Shown here: positions 1 to 12,143 of the stretch, one piece after another
Numbering within the stretch: the first letter of the stretch is position 1
Layout: every line of letters starts with the position of its first letter
From: Pezicula radicicola
Lineage: Eukaryota > Ascomycota > Leotiomycetes > Helotiales > Dermateaceae
NCBI GenBank assembly: GCA_003008705.1
Contig: PDUO01000052.1
Location: 192,130 to 256,129 of the forward strand
Reading direction: 5' to 3'
Length of the DNA stretch: 64,000 nt
Program-made: the position numbers and the translations under genes
The notes under the pieces: model-generated
Seen by the model: only the letters and a program-made list of their open reading frames with translations
Databases searched by the model: none
What the model was told of the DNA's origin: nothing

Positions 1-2148
1 TTATATAAATAAAAATTTCTAAAATAAGAATATATAACTTATAAGATTATAATAATAGTAATTAATACTATTATTCTTAGAATAAAGTATAAAAGATAAT
101 AAGATTTTATTATATTTTAATTTTAATAATAACTCTTTATTTATCTAGTTTAGTTATACTAAGTTAATTAGTAATAAATAATTATTTCTTATATATTTCT
201 AATTTTATTACTTTATATAATATTAAAAAGGTTTAACCTTTAAGGTTAAATAGTTTAATATAATATATATTATTTCTATTTAAATTTTACTTCTATTAAC
301 TAATATAAAGATATTAAATATAATCTATTAGAAGTTTTAATAGTATATAAATAAAGACTATAATTATAATATTAAAGTAAATAAAAAAGAGATAAATAAA
401 TTTATTACTAGTTATTATACTAGAAGTATTATATAAGACTATATAAAAGTATTAAGAATAAGAGATATATATATTATTTACTAATAATAAATAGTTATTA
501 TTATAAAAAGAAATATTATAAGTATTACTTATTAATATTATCTAATAGAATAGAGATAATATTAGTAATAATTCTAAACTTAGAGATAATATTATATTCT
601 AAAAAGTTAAACTTATAATAATATTAAAGTCTCTTTTAAAATATATCTTTTATTAACTTAAGTATCTATTCTAATAAAGTTATTATTTAAATATTAGTTA
701 TAGAAAATCTCTTATTTATTTTATTTAGAATTATTTAAATAAAAGAAAGATTACTTTAAATATAATTAAAAATAATATTTTAATAGTTTTTTCTTATCTT
801 TCTTATAAGTAAAAACTATTATCCTTATAAATCTAATAAGTAATCTTAAAACTTAAACTTTTAATTATATAACTATAATAGTATTTAATCTTAAGATTAG
901 TTTAGATTTCCTTTAATACTTTATATTTAGAATTATCTATAGTTATATAAGTAAGATATTTAAGAGTTAAATCTAAGTAGACTTATTATACTAGTCTCTT
1001 AGAAATAATTAGTATAAGAAACTAATCTTAGTATTTAATAATACTTTTCTTAAGATTATAAAATAAAAGAAGTTTATAAAATATAGTTTTAAAGTAAATT
1101 ATTATAAGATCTATTTCTTTAGTTATTATTAACTAAGTTATCTTATTAAAGTAGTCTTAAAAGAAGTTATAGAATTATATTTATTTAAAGATAAAAGAGA
1201 AGATAAATTAATTTAGTTATTATAAATATTAAAAGATTAATAGTACTATATAAAGATATTATCTATTAGTATTATATTATTAGAATTCTAACTTTAGATA
1301 TTAAATAAAACTAATAATATTAGAGAACTAATATCTAATTCTATTATATAATTATTTAAGTTATTATTCTAGAATATATTAATAGATTCTAATCTAATAG
1401 CTTTTTACTTTAGCTTAGTAATAAAAGAAGATAATTTAAATTTCTTATTTAGTATAAAGTAATTTATAAGTATCTAATAATATAAGTACTAGAAAATACC
1501 TTAATAGATAGTATACTTAACTTCTATAGTCTTTTCCTTCTTTTTAGAACTATTATTAATCTATTTAGATTTAGATCTATAACTATAGTATTTAATCTTA
1601 AATAATATATAATACTAGTAATAGAGTAAGAATTTATTATATTTCTTATATTATAGATAATATATCTAGTAACCCTTAGTATTATATTTTTAAATATTAG
1701 ATAAACCTAAGATAAAGTATTAACTTTAGTATACTAAGTACTAGTTACTTTTATTCTTAATCTATTTTAATATAATAAGAATATAACTAAATTAAGTCTA
1801 ATCTAATATATTCTAATTTATATTTTTCTTTAATTATAATATTAATCTATCTAAGAACTCTAAATACTTAGTAATAAGTTTAAAGTATTAATACTTAAAA
1901 GTTTTATCTAATACTTAGTATAGTATTTATAACTCTCTAAGACTAAAGTTTAAATATATTCTATTTATTACTTCTCTATATAGATAACTACTAGTAAGCT
2001 ATATTTAATATTAAGTAATAGAATATTAAATTTATAAAATTATTTAATATAATAGTAATAAAACTTTAAATCTAAATAATAACCTTATATAAGAATATAA
2101 GGTAAAGTAAATAGTATTAAAAGAGTCCTTTATAATTATAATTAATAA
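1..2148. repeat. RIP-saturated AT-rich tract
   Basis: The composition is almost pure A/T with scattered C and G. Reading every line, C is followed only by T or C, and G is preceded only by A or G (or by C in GpC), so CpA, TpG and CpG are absent. That is the end state of RIP acting on both strands of a repeat. No open frame survives, so the original element cannot be named. The tract ends abruptly near 2149, where CpG and TpG reappear. The identity is unknown; the RIP interpretation is strong. Confidence 0.9.
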
Positions 2149-3399
2149 ACGTACCCTGGTATATACGAGAAAAGCAAATATAAGCGATTGATTTTTAGGG
2201 CTGTAGTGTTACTTGAGAGCTTTTACAGTGGGCCCCACTTAGTATACGCGTTATTCGAGTACTCGCTTAAAACAACTATATTTGGACCCGAGTACGCGAT
2301 GTGTGATAGCTTATGGCGTGTGAACAATAATGTCTAATGGACATCTGCCCCCCTTGTAGGTCCTTGTTTCTGTGCCGTAAATTCCAAATGCTTTTATCCC
2401 TGGGAAATGACAATAAAGTTTGGGTCTACCTGGAGATTCTCGAATATCGGTCGTAGTGAGGACCATTTCTCCCCACCCATGGCCCTGTGATGCGATGGCG
2501 GCGAAGGAACAACGAAAACCGGCTTCTAAAGTTCTACTATCAGTCTCGGATCCATTTTGGCTAAGACAGATCTTATGTCGACGACCAATGTCTGCGCTTC
2601 GTTCTTCAGATCTTGGCGTAAGCAATATAGTAGCAAGAAGTCAGGCCGGAAGTAGCCAATGCCAACAAGTGCGGTTTGTGCCAGGAGAGATATAAAGATC
2701 AAAACCATTAGCAATACAAGGTCGATAAGTTCTAAATCTTAACTGAATCGATTGTTGGTAACCCAATGTCAATCGAGCCAAAAAGAAGACAGAAGTTCGA
2801 ATGATAGTCTCCAACAAAACCTTATGAAATCTATCAGCCGCTCGTAGAACGATTTTTAGCACAAAAATAGTAGTACATGTCAAAACGAGATATAATATAG
2901 TCAAAACTCCAGAGCTACGTACATTCCTACCCAATACCCAGTCCTCTGATTTGAGTGTTTGGTATTTGGTATTTGCTGCCGTCCACCATTCAACCTATCA
3001 GATCTGGGGAAAACTGCTTCCAAAGATAAAGAGTGTACCAAGTACTATGAATGCTATCGAACTTCTCCAGCCGACAGTGTCAATATAGTATTTATATATG
3101 GACATGTCTCCCATATGGCTTTAGCCATTCGGAGTCAGCTACTGAGACACTGGATCAACCTCTTCTTTCGTACTCGTAAGCTATGATCTTCTACCCAAGG
3201 ATAAACTACTTCCTTTTATATACCGAAAGATACCTTACGAGAATCAATGTTTACCAAACTCATTTTGTAATATTATCTAATCCTATGGATCCCTAAGTAG
3301 GCAACAGTTCCCTAAATTCTCGTTCTAACTAGTTCTTATTATAATTTAGATAGAATCACTAGTTCTGATACTCAATCCTCAAATCTGAAATCCAAGAAG
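2149..3399. other. gene-poor stretch with weak membrane-protein remnants
   Basis: No complete gene is visible. On the minus strand between about 2526 and 2934, two overlapping frames read as hydrophobic segments (for example VLTILYLVLTCTTIFVLKIV and MLMVLIFISLLAQTALVGIG). They could be broken exons of a small membrane protein, but the frames do not join cleanly and no family is recognised. The rest shows no supported feature. Confidence 0.3.
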
Positions 3400-5213
3400 T
3401 ATATTCTCCTTATAGTTATCATCGGCGGTAGACACTGACTCTATATCTCTATCACCTAGTTGTATTCACGTTGAGAACCTCCTTTTGATTTAATCGAAAT
3501 AAATCTAGTCTCCGGCTCTCGTAAATCTTACTACCAGCCATAAAATCATCTCTCACCGGTAGTTGCTATTCGTTGAAAGCTCCTTATATTGATTTTCGTC
3601 GTCGATATTCTTATTTAGAAACCATCCTTGAGGAAAGTATTGCGATGTCTAGAAAAGCCCTCTTATCGCAACCTCTTCTGGGTAGGGTCTGAAGTCGTCC
3701 ATATTTGGTTGCGGGCGATCTTCTCGTTCAATGCGCTCGTAAGTATGAAAATCACAAACAAGTGTATTCAGTGTGATTACCAATTTGGCCACGGGGAATC
3801 CATCCTATAGTAACTTCATAGCACTAGGAAACTCCGACAGATATTGAATAAATACCATCACGACGTGCAGGAAGGGTAATATATTCGGGTCTCCTTCTCT
3901 TTGGAGTACAATACTGATTGTATCGTTGAAAAGGCGTTGAGACTCCTTGAACATTAATACATCATCGGTTGCCATGCCATCCAAAGTGGCTTCAGATACA
4001 GCTTTCCCTAAGATTGTAGAGACAAGAACATTCTCAGGAGATCCAAAACTCAGAAGTGCGATTATATTCGAAATTGCGATGCAGTAGCCTTGTTTGAGAA
4101 AATCTTGGGCGGCGAAGGATATATGATTGTCAAGTAGGCTTACAAATTCGATGCAGCTAGGACCGAAATCTTCTCGATTATTTTGTAAGAACAAGATTGC
4201 GTTGACCTTTATATATACTATAGTAAGCGATGAGAAGCGCTTAGACTATTTCTGGTCTAACACAGGCTCTAAAAGTGTCGAAATAGACTCTCGAGTTGTA
4301 GTGAACGGCTGTAGCACTGAAAGAGCTTTACTATATAGAAATATTTGTTGAAACGCGTTCGGCCTTGCTAAAATCATAAGATAATGATAAAACCGTCTAG
4401 TACATAGTTGTTTATCTAAAAGTTTCAGATACCACTGATTGCTGACATTTGTCCATACCTCTCGCTCTTAGACGTCGTCCTCCTCTACTACTATACGATA
4501 CCAAGCGAGATCTCCTAAACACTCGGCCCAAGTTTCCTTAAATACTGGTATAGTCTCGTACAGGAGAGCTATAATACTGTAGGCGAGGCAAAGAAATGCT
4601 AATATGTGATCCAGGGAATCTGGAAGACGATTTCTAAGAAGCTCAAGAAACGAATAAATCCCGTGCCTCCACAGTCTTGCTGGTATAGTATATTTAACTA
4701 CCAGCCTACGCAAGGCAACACTAGTTAACAGTTGCTGTGAAGCTAAGAAAAAGTTATAGTACTTATAAAGTAGAGTTCGATACAAAGCAATAAGTGCCTG
4801 CTATTGCTCGTTATTCAGCTTTAGCTGAGTTCCTAGCTCCAAATACTTCTGGTCAACTTGGATACATTTCTCTTCAACTATGACGAGTCCTCTATAGATG
4901 CCTTTTACCTCTGCTCCAAGCTGCTCTTGAGATATACGTCCTGTTAGAAGTTGGCCGACTATTTGATACTTCTTAGGAGCCAGAGGTATAGCCGGTATAA
5001 TATCTATAGGTATTGGCTCTAATCCCGCTAGGATCCTTGTGAACTTGGCCACCTTTTCTTGATCCAACGAAGGTATCTCAGTAGCGTATACCTTTTGGAA
5101 GTATTGCTATATAGTCTTTTCACTCCTAAATATTGTTTTGGTGTCTTCCCTACTTCTATATTCTTTCCTACCCTAACATATCTAGCAACACCAGTTGAGA
5201 GGCTCTTCAGGTA
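3400..5213 (-). pseudogene. Est1-like (telomerase/SMG5-7 type) DNA/RNA-binding protein relic
   Basis: One minus-strand reading frame, interrupted by stops, resembles the fungal Est1-type DNA/RNA-binding family (14-3-3-like TPR fold). Recognisable stretches in order are VKGIYRGLVIVEEKC, ALRRLVVKYTIPARLWRHGI, YETIPVFKETWAECLGDLAW, ILARPNAFQQIFLYSKAL and ILWLVVRFTRAGD. In-frame stops lie near 5120, 4795, 4470, 4246 and 3807, with more downstream. Most sit where the family has Trp or Gln, so TGG to TAG and CAA/CAG to TAA/TAG fit RIP. The frame fades below about 3400, and the start is unknown. Expanded, RIP-damaged copies of this family are plausible in fungi. It is certainly non-functional here; the family assignment rests on remembered family pattern only. 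Confidence 0.72.
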
Positions 5214-6408
5214 CCTGGTTGCCTCGAGTATCGCATCGGGGGCTGTTGGTTATCGACAATTGTTGCTATAAGTCTATTTGAAGTCTTCTCTGAGTGCTGT
5301 AATCGGGCTCGATTGAGAACTTCAGACTTGTTTCACTTCCAATAGCTGGCTTTTTTCTTGGTAGTACCTCTTCTCCCGGCTGGCTTTTTTTCTAACCCTC
5401 ATCGGATTTTTAGTTATAGACTTGTCTACCCTTGTAGTTTCTGGCGAATGGCGACCCATCGAAAATGAGTTCACCACCCCCGTTACCACCGTCCACACTC
5501 TCTCGTTATCATCAGCCCTACTTGATGCTCTACTATTCAACTTTCCGGTTTCCATCTAGCTGTTTGGTGGACCTCGAAAAGGGACTTGTGCTAGAAATCA
5601 ATCAGTGCCATATTTGCTCGATATGCCCTGTCCTGGTCTGCAAGGAGGTGTTTAGTGAGTACCTGACTGCTTCTAGAATAGAATATTGAAGAGAAAAGTT
5701 GAATATCTCGGAATTTCCTTGGTTAAGGGCTAAATTTTTTGAACAACTAAGAATGTAACGGATAGTGTACTTGTAGTGTAAAAGAATTTCTGTAGTTCTT
5801 TGGATTGTTCCACAGTAAAGGCACTAGGGAATTATTTATAGGTGACAGCAACCTCCCATAAAAGCAACTAGCAGACTTATGTTGCTCTTTTTGCTCACCG
5901 AAGCCATATTGGTGAGTCACGTACTGATGAACCCTCCCAACTCATGCTACCTCACCGCCACACTGGGCCATAGCCTTGAAGGTTGTAGAACTGATTATCA
6001 GATAGGGTTGTTTTTTCTGAGTTAGACCAGGTGTTCTCAGTTCTGTTTGGATTCCAGTTATAGCCTACACTCTGCCAGAGTTATACTGTAACAAGAAAGC
6101 TACTGATTCCATCGGTCCCTAGCTAGCTTCTCTTCTTAAATCTTGGAGTCCTACTTTCAACGAATGGTTGTCACCCTCCGATATAACATCCTTTTAAGTC
6201 CTTATTTTCCTCTACTACACTAATGCAATAGCCAACCCAATCTGCCTGGAGAACCAAACCATACTAGTAGCTTAGCTACTATATGATTGATTATTATATA
6301 AAGCGAAGAGGGCTTAGTAGTATCTTTATAGGTTAGTAGACTATTAACTGTCTTAGAGTAAAGCCGAAATCTAGAATACAGCCCTAGTCCTAGTTAAAGA
6401 AATTATCG
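5214..6408. other. intergenic, partly RIP-affected, nothing recognised
   Basis: Only short chance frames are present, among them a Ser/Pro-rich plus-strand frame at 5465-5689. AT content rises toward 6.3 kb. I see no domain, RNA gene or clear repeat boundary. Confidence 0.4.
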
Positions 6409-6590
6409 CAACTACTTTGTACTAGCCTAAATAAACCCTATCTCGTCTAAGCGGCCTTCTAACTAATCAAGTACCTTATTTTGAGGCTTTTGTGCTAACT
6501 TATACTCCTTAGTTGGTTAGAAGACCCTTGCTTTGGTATTATTATACTCGGATAGGAATAGGGTTTATTTAGGCTAGTACGAAGTAGTTG
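6409..6590. repeat. nested inverted repeat (MITE-like)
   Basis: The 33 bases at 6409-6441 are matched in reverse complement by 6558-6590 with one visible mismatch, a T/C transition. A second, inner inverted pair (around CCTTCTAACTAATCAAG and TTAGTTGGTTAGAAG) lies inside, so the 182-bp unit folds as a nested hairpin. This resembles a small non-autonomous DNA transposon with terminal inverted repeats. A target-site duplication is not obvious. RIP-type differences between the arms fit an ageing copy. Confidence 0.6.
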
Positions 6591-9293
6591 TATATTTACC
6601 CTTATCGAGCTAAAATAAAGGGGTAAATTTCTAGGGGCCTAGTAAAATCTTCTGGATAGGGTGACTTTTACGTTTAAATCCTAATATTGATGATAACCTC
6701 CTCTTCTTATAGGTAACGTCTTAAAAGGTCTTGTACTATCTTCACAATCTTTCTAAGATTTCTTATTAAACTAGTAAAGTTCCTAATCAAGTTTTATCTA
6801 AAAGATGCCCTAGATTTAATATTAACTTCTATTAAATATTATCTCTCTTTTTAGAATGGAACAAAGTAATTAGTCCTTTTTTATATAGTAGCTGAGTTTC
6901 AAAGATACCTAGACCTTGCCACTGCCTTAGTATATTTTTATCTAGAAGTGAAAAGAGAGTAGGACTAAGGTGATTAAAATAACAACTAATAGTACTAATA
7001 CTTACTTAGCTGTAATACATTTATAATAAGGTAATTAAGACAAAGACTCCGAACAAGGGGTTGTAAGGTAGATTTCTGAAATTAATATAGAATAAATATA
7101 TACCTATAAAGTCTACCTATCTATATAAATCAAAGTTGTCCCTATCTCTTTTAATTAAGAGAACTATCTAACTAACCTATAACCTAAACTCGAACTCTAT
7201 CCAAACTTAGAGAGTCCTTTAGATAAACATCGATTAAATCTTAAGAATAATAGCTTTCTATACAATAATACCTACTAAGAGTGGTTCCTAAAATATCATC
7301 CTTAAGCCTTCCCCTTAGGGTCGGTATACTAACTATTATCCGATTGACGACTCTATAAAAAAATTACTTAGAGGATATATAAATCATTTTTTAAGGTAAA
7401 CAAGAGGTAGTAATAAACAACTAAAGTAGGGAACGTTGTATAGCCGACTAAAACCTATACTATTAATATTGTTATCAATATTTGGTAGCCTATTACAATA
7501 AGATATAGTAATACTTGAAAAGAAATGTAACAACTTTCTATTAGGAAATGGAAGGTGAAATTTCAAAGTAGGACAAAGAGAAGTTATATCGTTAGATCAA
7601 TCTTCCTCCCCGCTAGTATCTATTAGACCGACCTTATAATATTATATACTAATAACAGAATATATAATCGAGAACGGTAAACTAATCCAGTTACTACTTA
7701 AATGTAATAGTATATCCAAGATTAACTCCTGTCTTTTAATTAATATAGAAAATCCGCCTATACTTAGGTCATTTACACCACCTCTACTAAGTGATTCTAC
7801 AATAGTATTATACGATATCAAAGAGATGGAGATTGACCTTTTAGAGTCTGTATACTTACTCTAGGTCTCTACTATAGTTTAGAGTATATATTGAGAATCT
7901 ATAACCCTACTTAAGTCCGTGTTAACCAGACAATAGAACATTATATACTCTTAGCCGATGCTGTCGTTCAGAACTATATTATAGATAACTCTACTCCCTT
8001 AGTTATTAGCTCTTCGTTAAAATACTTAGAAGATATTGAATATACCTTTATAGTAGGTAACAGAGGTGACCTAAACAGAGAAGATGATAAATATAAGATA
8101 AAGGAAATTTGTAAGTACTTACCTATTAATACTAATCGTTAAAATACCAAAAAGTACTATATTTATTAGGCAGAGGGAGGTTAGAATACTTAGTAAGATA
8201 CTGTCGACATTGGAATTTTGGTATAGGATATATATTAGGAAAAACTAGCGGAAAAGAAAAGAAAAAAGTTAAAGAATCAAGTTGGAAGACGTAGTAGACG
8301 ATTACAGAAGTAGTATCTATAGAATTTTAAAAGCCCCTAGTTGATAGAAAGGAATAAAGATCCTTAAACTAATATAAATACTATCTATTACTAAGAACTT
8401 AAGTTCTAGTCCCGCTAATAGATACCTCCGATAGATATACCTTATCAGAGCAATAACTCTTGGATTTAATCCCTAAAGGAAGGAAGAATTAAGTAAGAAA
8501 GCTACAAGGACAACTTAACGAGTGACGGATAGTCCTTACTTGTTATTAAATCGGGTTTAAGATTATTAACAATAGTCTAAAACCTGCGCTAAAATTCGGT
8601 TGTACCTTCTTTAGAATATACCGTCTATAGCTTCTCTCGATACATGAATTTGATATAGTGATATTAGGTGGCTACGCCGCGAATTGCGACAGACAATACA
8701 GATGTTATAGTATAATTTTATGAGATACGTAGTCAACATTATATATGTCCCGAGTACTGCAATCGGCTATTCGTCATTGACCTGGTAAATGGTCTGGAGA
8801 ACGCCGGATAAGTATACTGACATTCGGGGGATGAAGTTGCTGGCTAGAATGTATGAAGGCGATGCTGCTATGTATACTTTTAATCAGTGTATTATCAGCT
8901 CCTCTTTCCTTTCAAAGATTTTTAGCTGTAAAAAGCAACCAGTTACAGATCAATTTGACAAAATCTGAGGTCTTAGAAGATAAAAAGAAAGTAACCAAGC
9001 TTATATCCTTATAAAGAGGTTGTATCCAAGCTCTAAGACCTTACCACTATACACGAAATCGTCCTCAGACTTATGGCTACTGTGGCGTGCAAATTCATGT
9101 AAGATCGCCACGCGGATCAGTACCCCGAGTCGAAGCGACCAACCATTTTTGGTTAGTAGCTGACACGCCACAATTGTTTACGTACGCTGCTTCAATGCGT
9201 TCAACCTCCTCAATGCTGCAATCACCGCACGCCCTTTCACAAATTCAATTTCCGATCTGATACTACCATCCGAACCATGCGACCAGACTCGAA
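6591..9293. other. AT-rich degraded stretch and upstream region of next gene
   Basis: This is mostly AT-rich RIP-type sequence without coding frames. Composition returns to normal around 8650. A 9-bp inverted pair (TGTGGCGTG at 9081-9089, CACGCCACA at 9164-9172) encloses a CCATTTTTGG core just upstream of the following gene and may be a small hairpin element. No promoter motif can be singled out. Confidence 0.4.
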
Positions 9294-11396
9294 ATGAACG
9301 AAGACGATATTCAAAAGAAACAAGACCGTTCCTCGGCGGAAAAACATATCTTCGAAAGATATCGTGAAAGGTGGCTTCTTGATCCGATAGAGACTGAGAT
9401 TCAGGGCCATGGTATACCAGATCCGTGCCCATGGGGCACTTCTCCACACGGCACTCCACGCAAAACTTCTTCATGCGGCAGATCTCCTGACGGTACGTAC
9501 ACAACACAAAGCTCGACTATACATAGCTCACAGTTGCCGCTTGTTGGCTGCGAGGACGACATCTTGATTCCAACTGTTGGGCAGATTAATGCCACTTTTA
9601 CAACCAGCCAAAGGATGTGGAGTTCATATGTCAGCAGTGCAGAACAATTCCCACCTGGCGCCCTGCCAGCCTGCTGCTTACAACCGTCAATCATATTGAA
9701 AGACATCCCCCCCCTTCCTGAAAATATACCTGGGAAGCGATTGATCAGTGGGCAGGCCTTATGGAATATTCAATGCCCAGAACTGGCCAATGCAGACGTG
9801 GGAAGTTCTGATGATGAGCCTTGGGACCCAGAGTATGTCTTTGGCGCCCAGAAGACTTTTTGTCTTTGGATGAAGAAGCCTATCATATGTGGAATATCCT
9901 CAGAATCTACCTTCTGTAAGGATCGAATACCAGGTCCGAATGGCCTTGCCATCCTCACATTCTGCTGGTCATACATCTTCTCGGTACGCCTCGTCGAGAT
10001 GCAGCATAGGCGCATAGAATATTCTGCAATCATGTCCCCTATCTTAACGTGTAGTTTCAGCTTGCAGCAGAAAGACGTTATTTTGTCCCTTGGTCACTCA
10101 TCAAAGAAGCTAGTACGGTGGCTCTGCGCGGTTCTAGCACCTGGGGTGGGATGGCTCGCCAAAGGGAGTGTGCCGCCTTGGACTGCACACTGCAACCAGG
10201 ATGTTCGATTCATTATTAGCACCGAGCTATCGGCGAATGAAATTGCCCAGGAGGGACCTCCTTCTTTTACTGAGGCTGTCGACCTTATTCTTGAGCTCTG
10301 CGCCCTCTATAACTTCGGTTCTCAACCTACAGAAGCTTTCTTGACAGCCCTATTATTCCCGTTTCACGCCGCGCAGGATTTACAGCCTCGACTCTCTCTG
10401 CCTCAAATCCCTCGTCCCACGAAAATATCGCATAAAGCTCCAGTATATATCCGAGACTACGCGAACGATATTCGATACTACATGACCCTTAGCATATCCG
10501 CACGCTTTGTTAGCCCTGCGATTTGGAGTATTTTCTGGGAGCCAGGTATCCAGTCTAATGTTGCTAGTGCTTGGCTTGGCTCAATACACAATGTACTTCA
10601 ACCACTTCTCGAAGCTGCTAATATGGAATTGCTTGCTAAAGTTTTCGCGATTCGCAACCCGAGGCTTGCACCACTATGGCTTGGCTTCTTGAGATGTGGT
10701 TCTAGCCAGGTGTTAAACATGATTGGGCGCTATTTGACGACCCATCAAGAGCACTCACCAGGTTGGTCCTTAGGGTACCCGGATCCTGATGTTGCTGCAT
10801 GGACTGGCTCAAAGCAGTCGTTTCTAGATGAGGAATGCTCTCGTGTCTATAAAGGCCATGATGTACTCGTCTCAACTGCAGACGTTCTCCGCCATCGCTT
10901 TAATTTTCGACTTGCAGACAAAGATACCTTCTACTTTGGCTGGCAACCGTTCGGTACAATAAAGATGGAGCAGATCGAGCCCGAGCTCTGGCCGCGACTG
11001 GAATCCTCGTCTCCCTTGCGACGATATATACAGTGGGTCTGGTGGTTAGATAAGATTAAGGTTGACGAGTGTTATGTATACAAGACTGCGATTGAGAGGG
11101 GTTTTTTACACGACAAGAGAGCCAGCACTCGGGGTGCTGATGAGAGTACGATTGAGGGTCTTTCATCAGGATATATGGAGAATGATATTATACATACGAC
11201 TCCTAAGCCACTTCCCGCTCAACCCACTACTAGAGCCGTCCCAATTGGATTATTTAAGCAAGGGCCGTCGAAACAAGCAACTCTTCGTGTCCTGAGAATG
11301 GGTTCATGGGAGGCATCTGGAGATCGGACCCTTGATAGCATGGGAATCCCAGAAGTGCGGAAACATAGGTGGCTTAGGGGTGAACGCGAGATTTAA
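9294..11396 (+). CDS. uncharacterised fungal-specific protein, 700 aa
   Basis: A single uninterrupted frame of 700 codons starts at an ATG in good context, with an acidic N-terminus. I recognise the general pattern of an uncharacterised filamentous-fungal family with conserved C-terminal blocks: an arginine-poor hydrophobic middle, LAPLWLGFLRCG near residue 465, AAWTGSKQSF near 503, and FGWQPFG near 552 followed by a Trp-rich stretch (QWVWWLDKIK). No catalytic motif, signal peptide or clear membrane segment is seen. In-frame introns inside this ORF cannot be excluded, for example in the low-complexity Pro/Ser part around residues 35-100. It lies between RIP-affected blocks but has normal codon use, so it appears functional. 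Function unknown. Confidence 0.7.
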   Translation: MNEDDIQKKQDRSSAEKHIFERYRERWLLDPIETEIQGHGIPDPCPWGTSPHGTPRKTSSCGRSPDGTYTTQSSTIHSSQLPLVGCEDDILIPTVGQINATFTTSQRMWSSYVSSAEQFPPGALPACCLQPSIILKDIPPLPENIPGKRLISGQALWNIQCPELANADVGSSDDEPWDPEYVFGAQKTFCLWMKKPIICGISSESTFCKDRIPGPNGLAILTFCWSYIFSVRLVEMQHRRIEYSAIMSPILTCSFSLQQKDVILSLGHSSKKLVRWLCAVLAPGVGWLAKGSVPPWTAHCNQDVRFIISTELSANEIAQEGPPSFTEAVDLILELCALYNFGSQPTEAFLTALLFPFHAAQDLQPRLSLPQIPRPTKISHKAPVYIRDYANDIRYYMTLSISARFVSPAIWSIFWEPGIQSNVASAWLGSIHNVLQPLLEAANMELLAKVFAIRNPRLAPLWLGFLRCGSSQVLNMIGRYLTTHQEHSPGWSLGYPDPDVAAWTGSKQSFLDEECSRVYKGHDVLVSTADVLRHRFNFRLADKDTFYFGWQPFGTIKMEQIEPELWPRLESSSPLRRYIQWVWWLDKIKVDECYVYKTAIERGFLHDKRASTRGADESTIEGLSSGYMENDIIHTTPKPLPAQPTTRAVPIGLFKQGPSKQATLRVLRMGSWEASGDRTLDSMGIPEVRKHRWLRGEREI

Positions 11397-11399
11397 GGC

Positions 11400-11770
11400 T
11401 TTTTAGCAGGCCCAGCAGGGTTATAGTTATACTCATACTCCCATTGTCCAGAGTCCCCTAAGCGGCTATGATAGTAACGGCTCTCATTTTCTTCCCAGAT
11501 TCATTCATTCTAAGTGCGGGTGTCAATAGTTGACTGATCCTATGCGAGTTCGTCTTCGGAGCCCCTTAGATTCTCTTTTCCCTTTCCCCTTTGCAGTTTC
11601 AGGTCCAGGAGTGTTGTAGTTATAATCATACTCCCATTCCCCAGATTTCCCCACACGACTGCAATAGTAGCGGTTGCAGTCTCCCCAAAGCCATTCACTC
11701 CACGGTTGGGTTTACCACTCAACTATTGCAGGTCTAGGAGTCTTATAGTCATAGTCATACTCTAACTTTT
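11400..11770 (-). repeat. tandem coding repeat, Trp/Tyr-rich C-terminal module
   Basis: On the minus strand at least two, probably three, related segments follow each other. Each reads approximately as W-x-RYY-x-SR-x-G-x-SG-x-WEYDYNYN with a Pro-rich spacer (for example GKSGEWEYDYNYNTPGP, then GDSGQWEYEYNYNPAGP). The first partial unit is the tail of the upstream ORF (KLEYDYDYKTPRP). Unit two follows an in-frame TAA; unit three is in another frame. They look like duplicated C-terminal exons of the neighbouring small gene, now partly disconnected. Confidence 0.6.
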
Positions 11771-12068
11771 TAGAACTCTCCAATGCCATATTATCGAAAG
11801 ACTCTGTCACCTCATCCAAACTTGGCTCATGACCGGCGAGCTCGTGAGCTCTGCTGAGCCCTAAGGGGTAGTTCTTTTTGCTACATGAGCATGGTACGTA
11901 GTAGACCCTCCATCCAACACTATTATCGCCGTGAATTCCAGCCTGACAGACTTTAAAGATTTTTCTACACTTTTGGCATTTTGTGAATTTGAGTTTTTGG
12001 TGCTGTTCCATTGAATGCCCGCACCGGGTGAAATTTCCTTTTTTTGCTCTGCCAGAGCTTGTTAACAT
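11712..12068 (-). CDS. small Cys-rich (possible zinc-binding) protein, truncated at a TAA
   Basis: The first ATG in the frame is at 12068; the frame stays open upstream to about 12143, so an upstream exon is possible. The product is about 118 aa. It carries a Cys/His cluster (CGHSMEQHQ, then CQKC, a later C, and PCSC) that could bind one or two zinc ions, then an acidic helix-like part and a Tyr-rich tail. The stop follows AIVEW directly. Past it the same frame continues with recognisable repeat sequence, so the stop may be a CAA to TAA change that cut off the tail module. The family is a fungal hypothetical with no known role. Confidence 0.5.
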   Translation of the reverse strand: MLTSSGRAKKGNFTRCGHSMEQHQKLKFTKCQKCRKIFKVCQAGIHGDNSVGWRVYYVPCSCSKKNYPLGLSRAHELAGHEPSLDEVTESFDNMALESSKKLEYDYDYKTPRPAIVEW

Positions 12069-12143
12069 CGTGAAGTTTTTGATTCCTCTATTATAGGGTT
12101 CTTTCGTTCGCGTTGGATAGGTCTGCCTTTTGTCTGATCGCAC

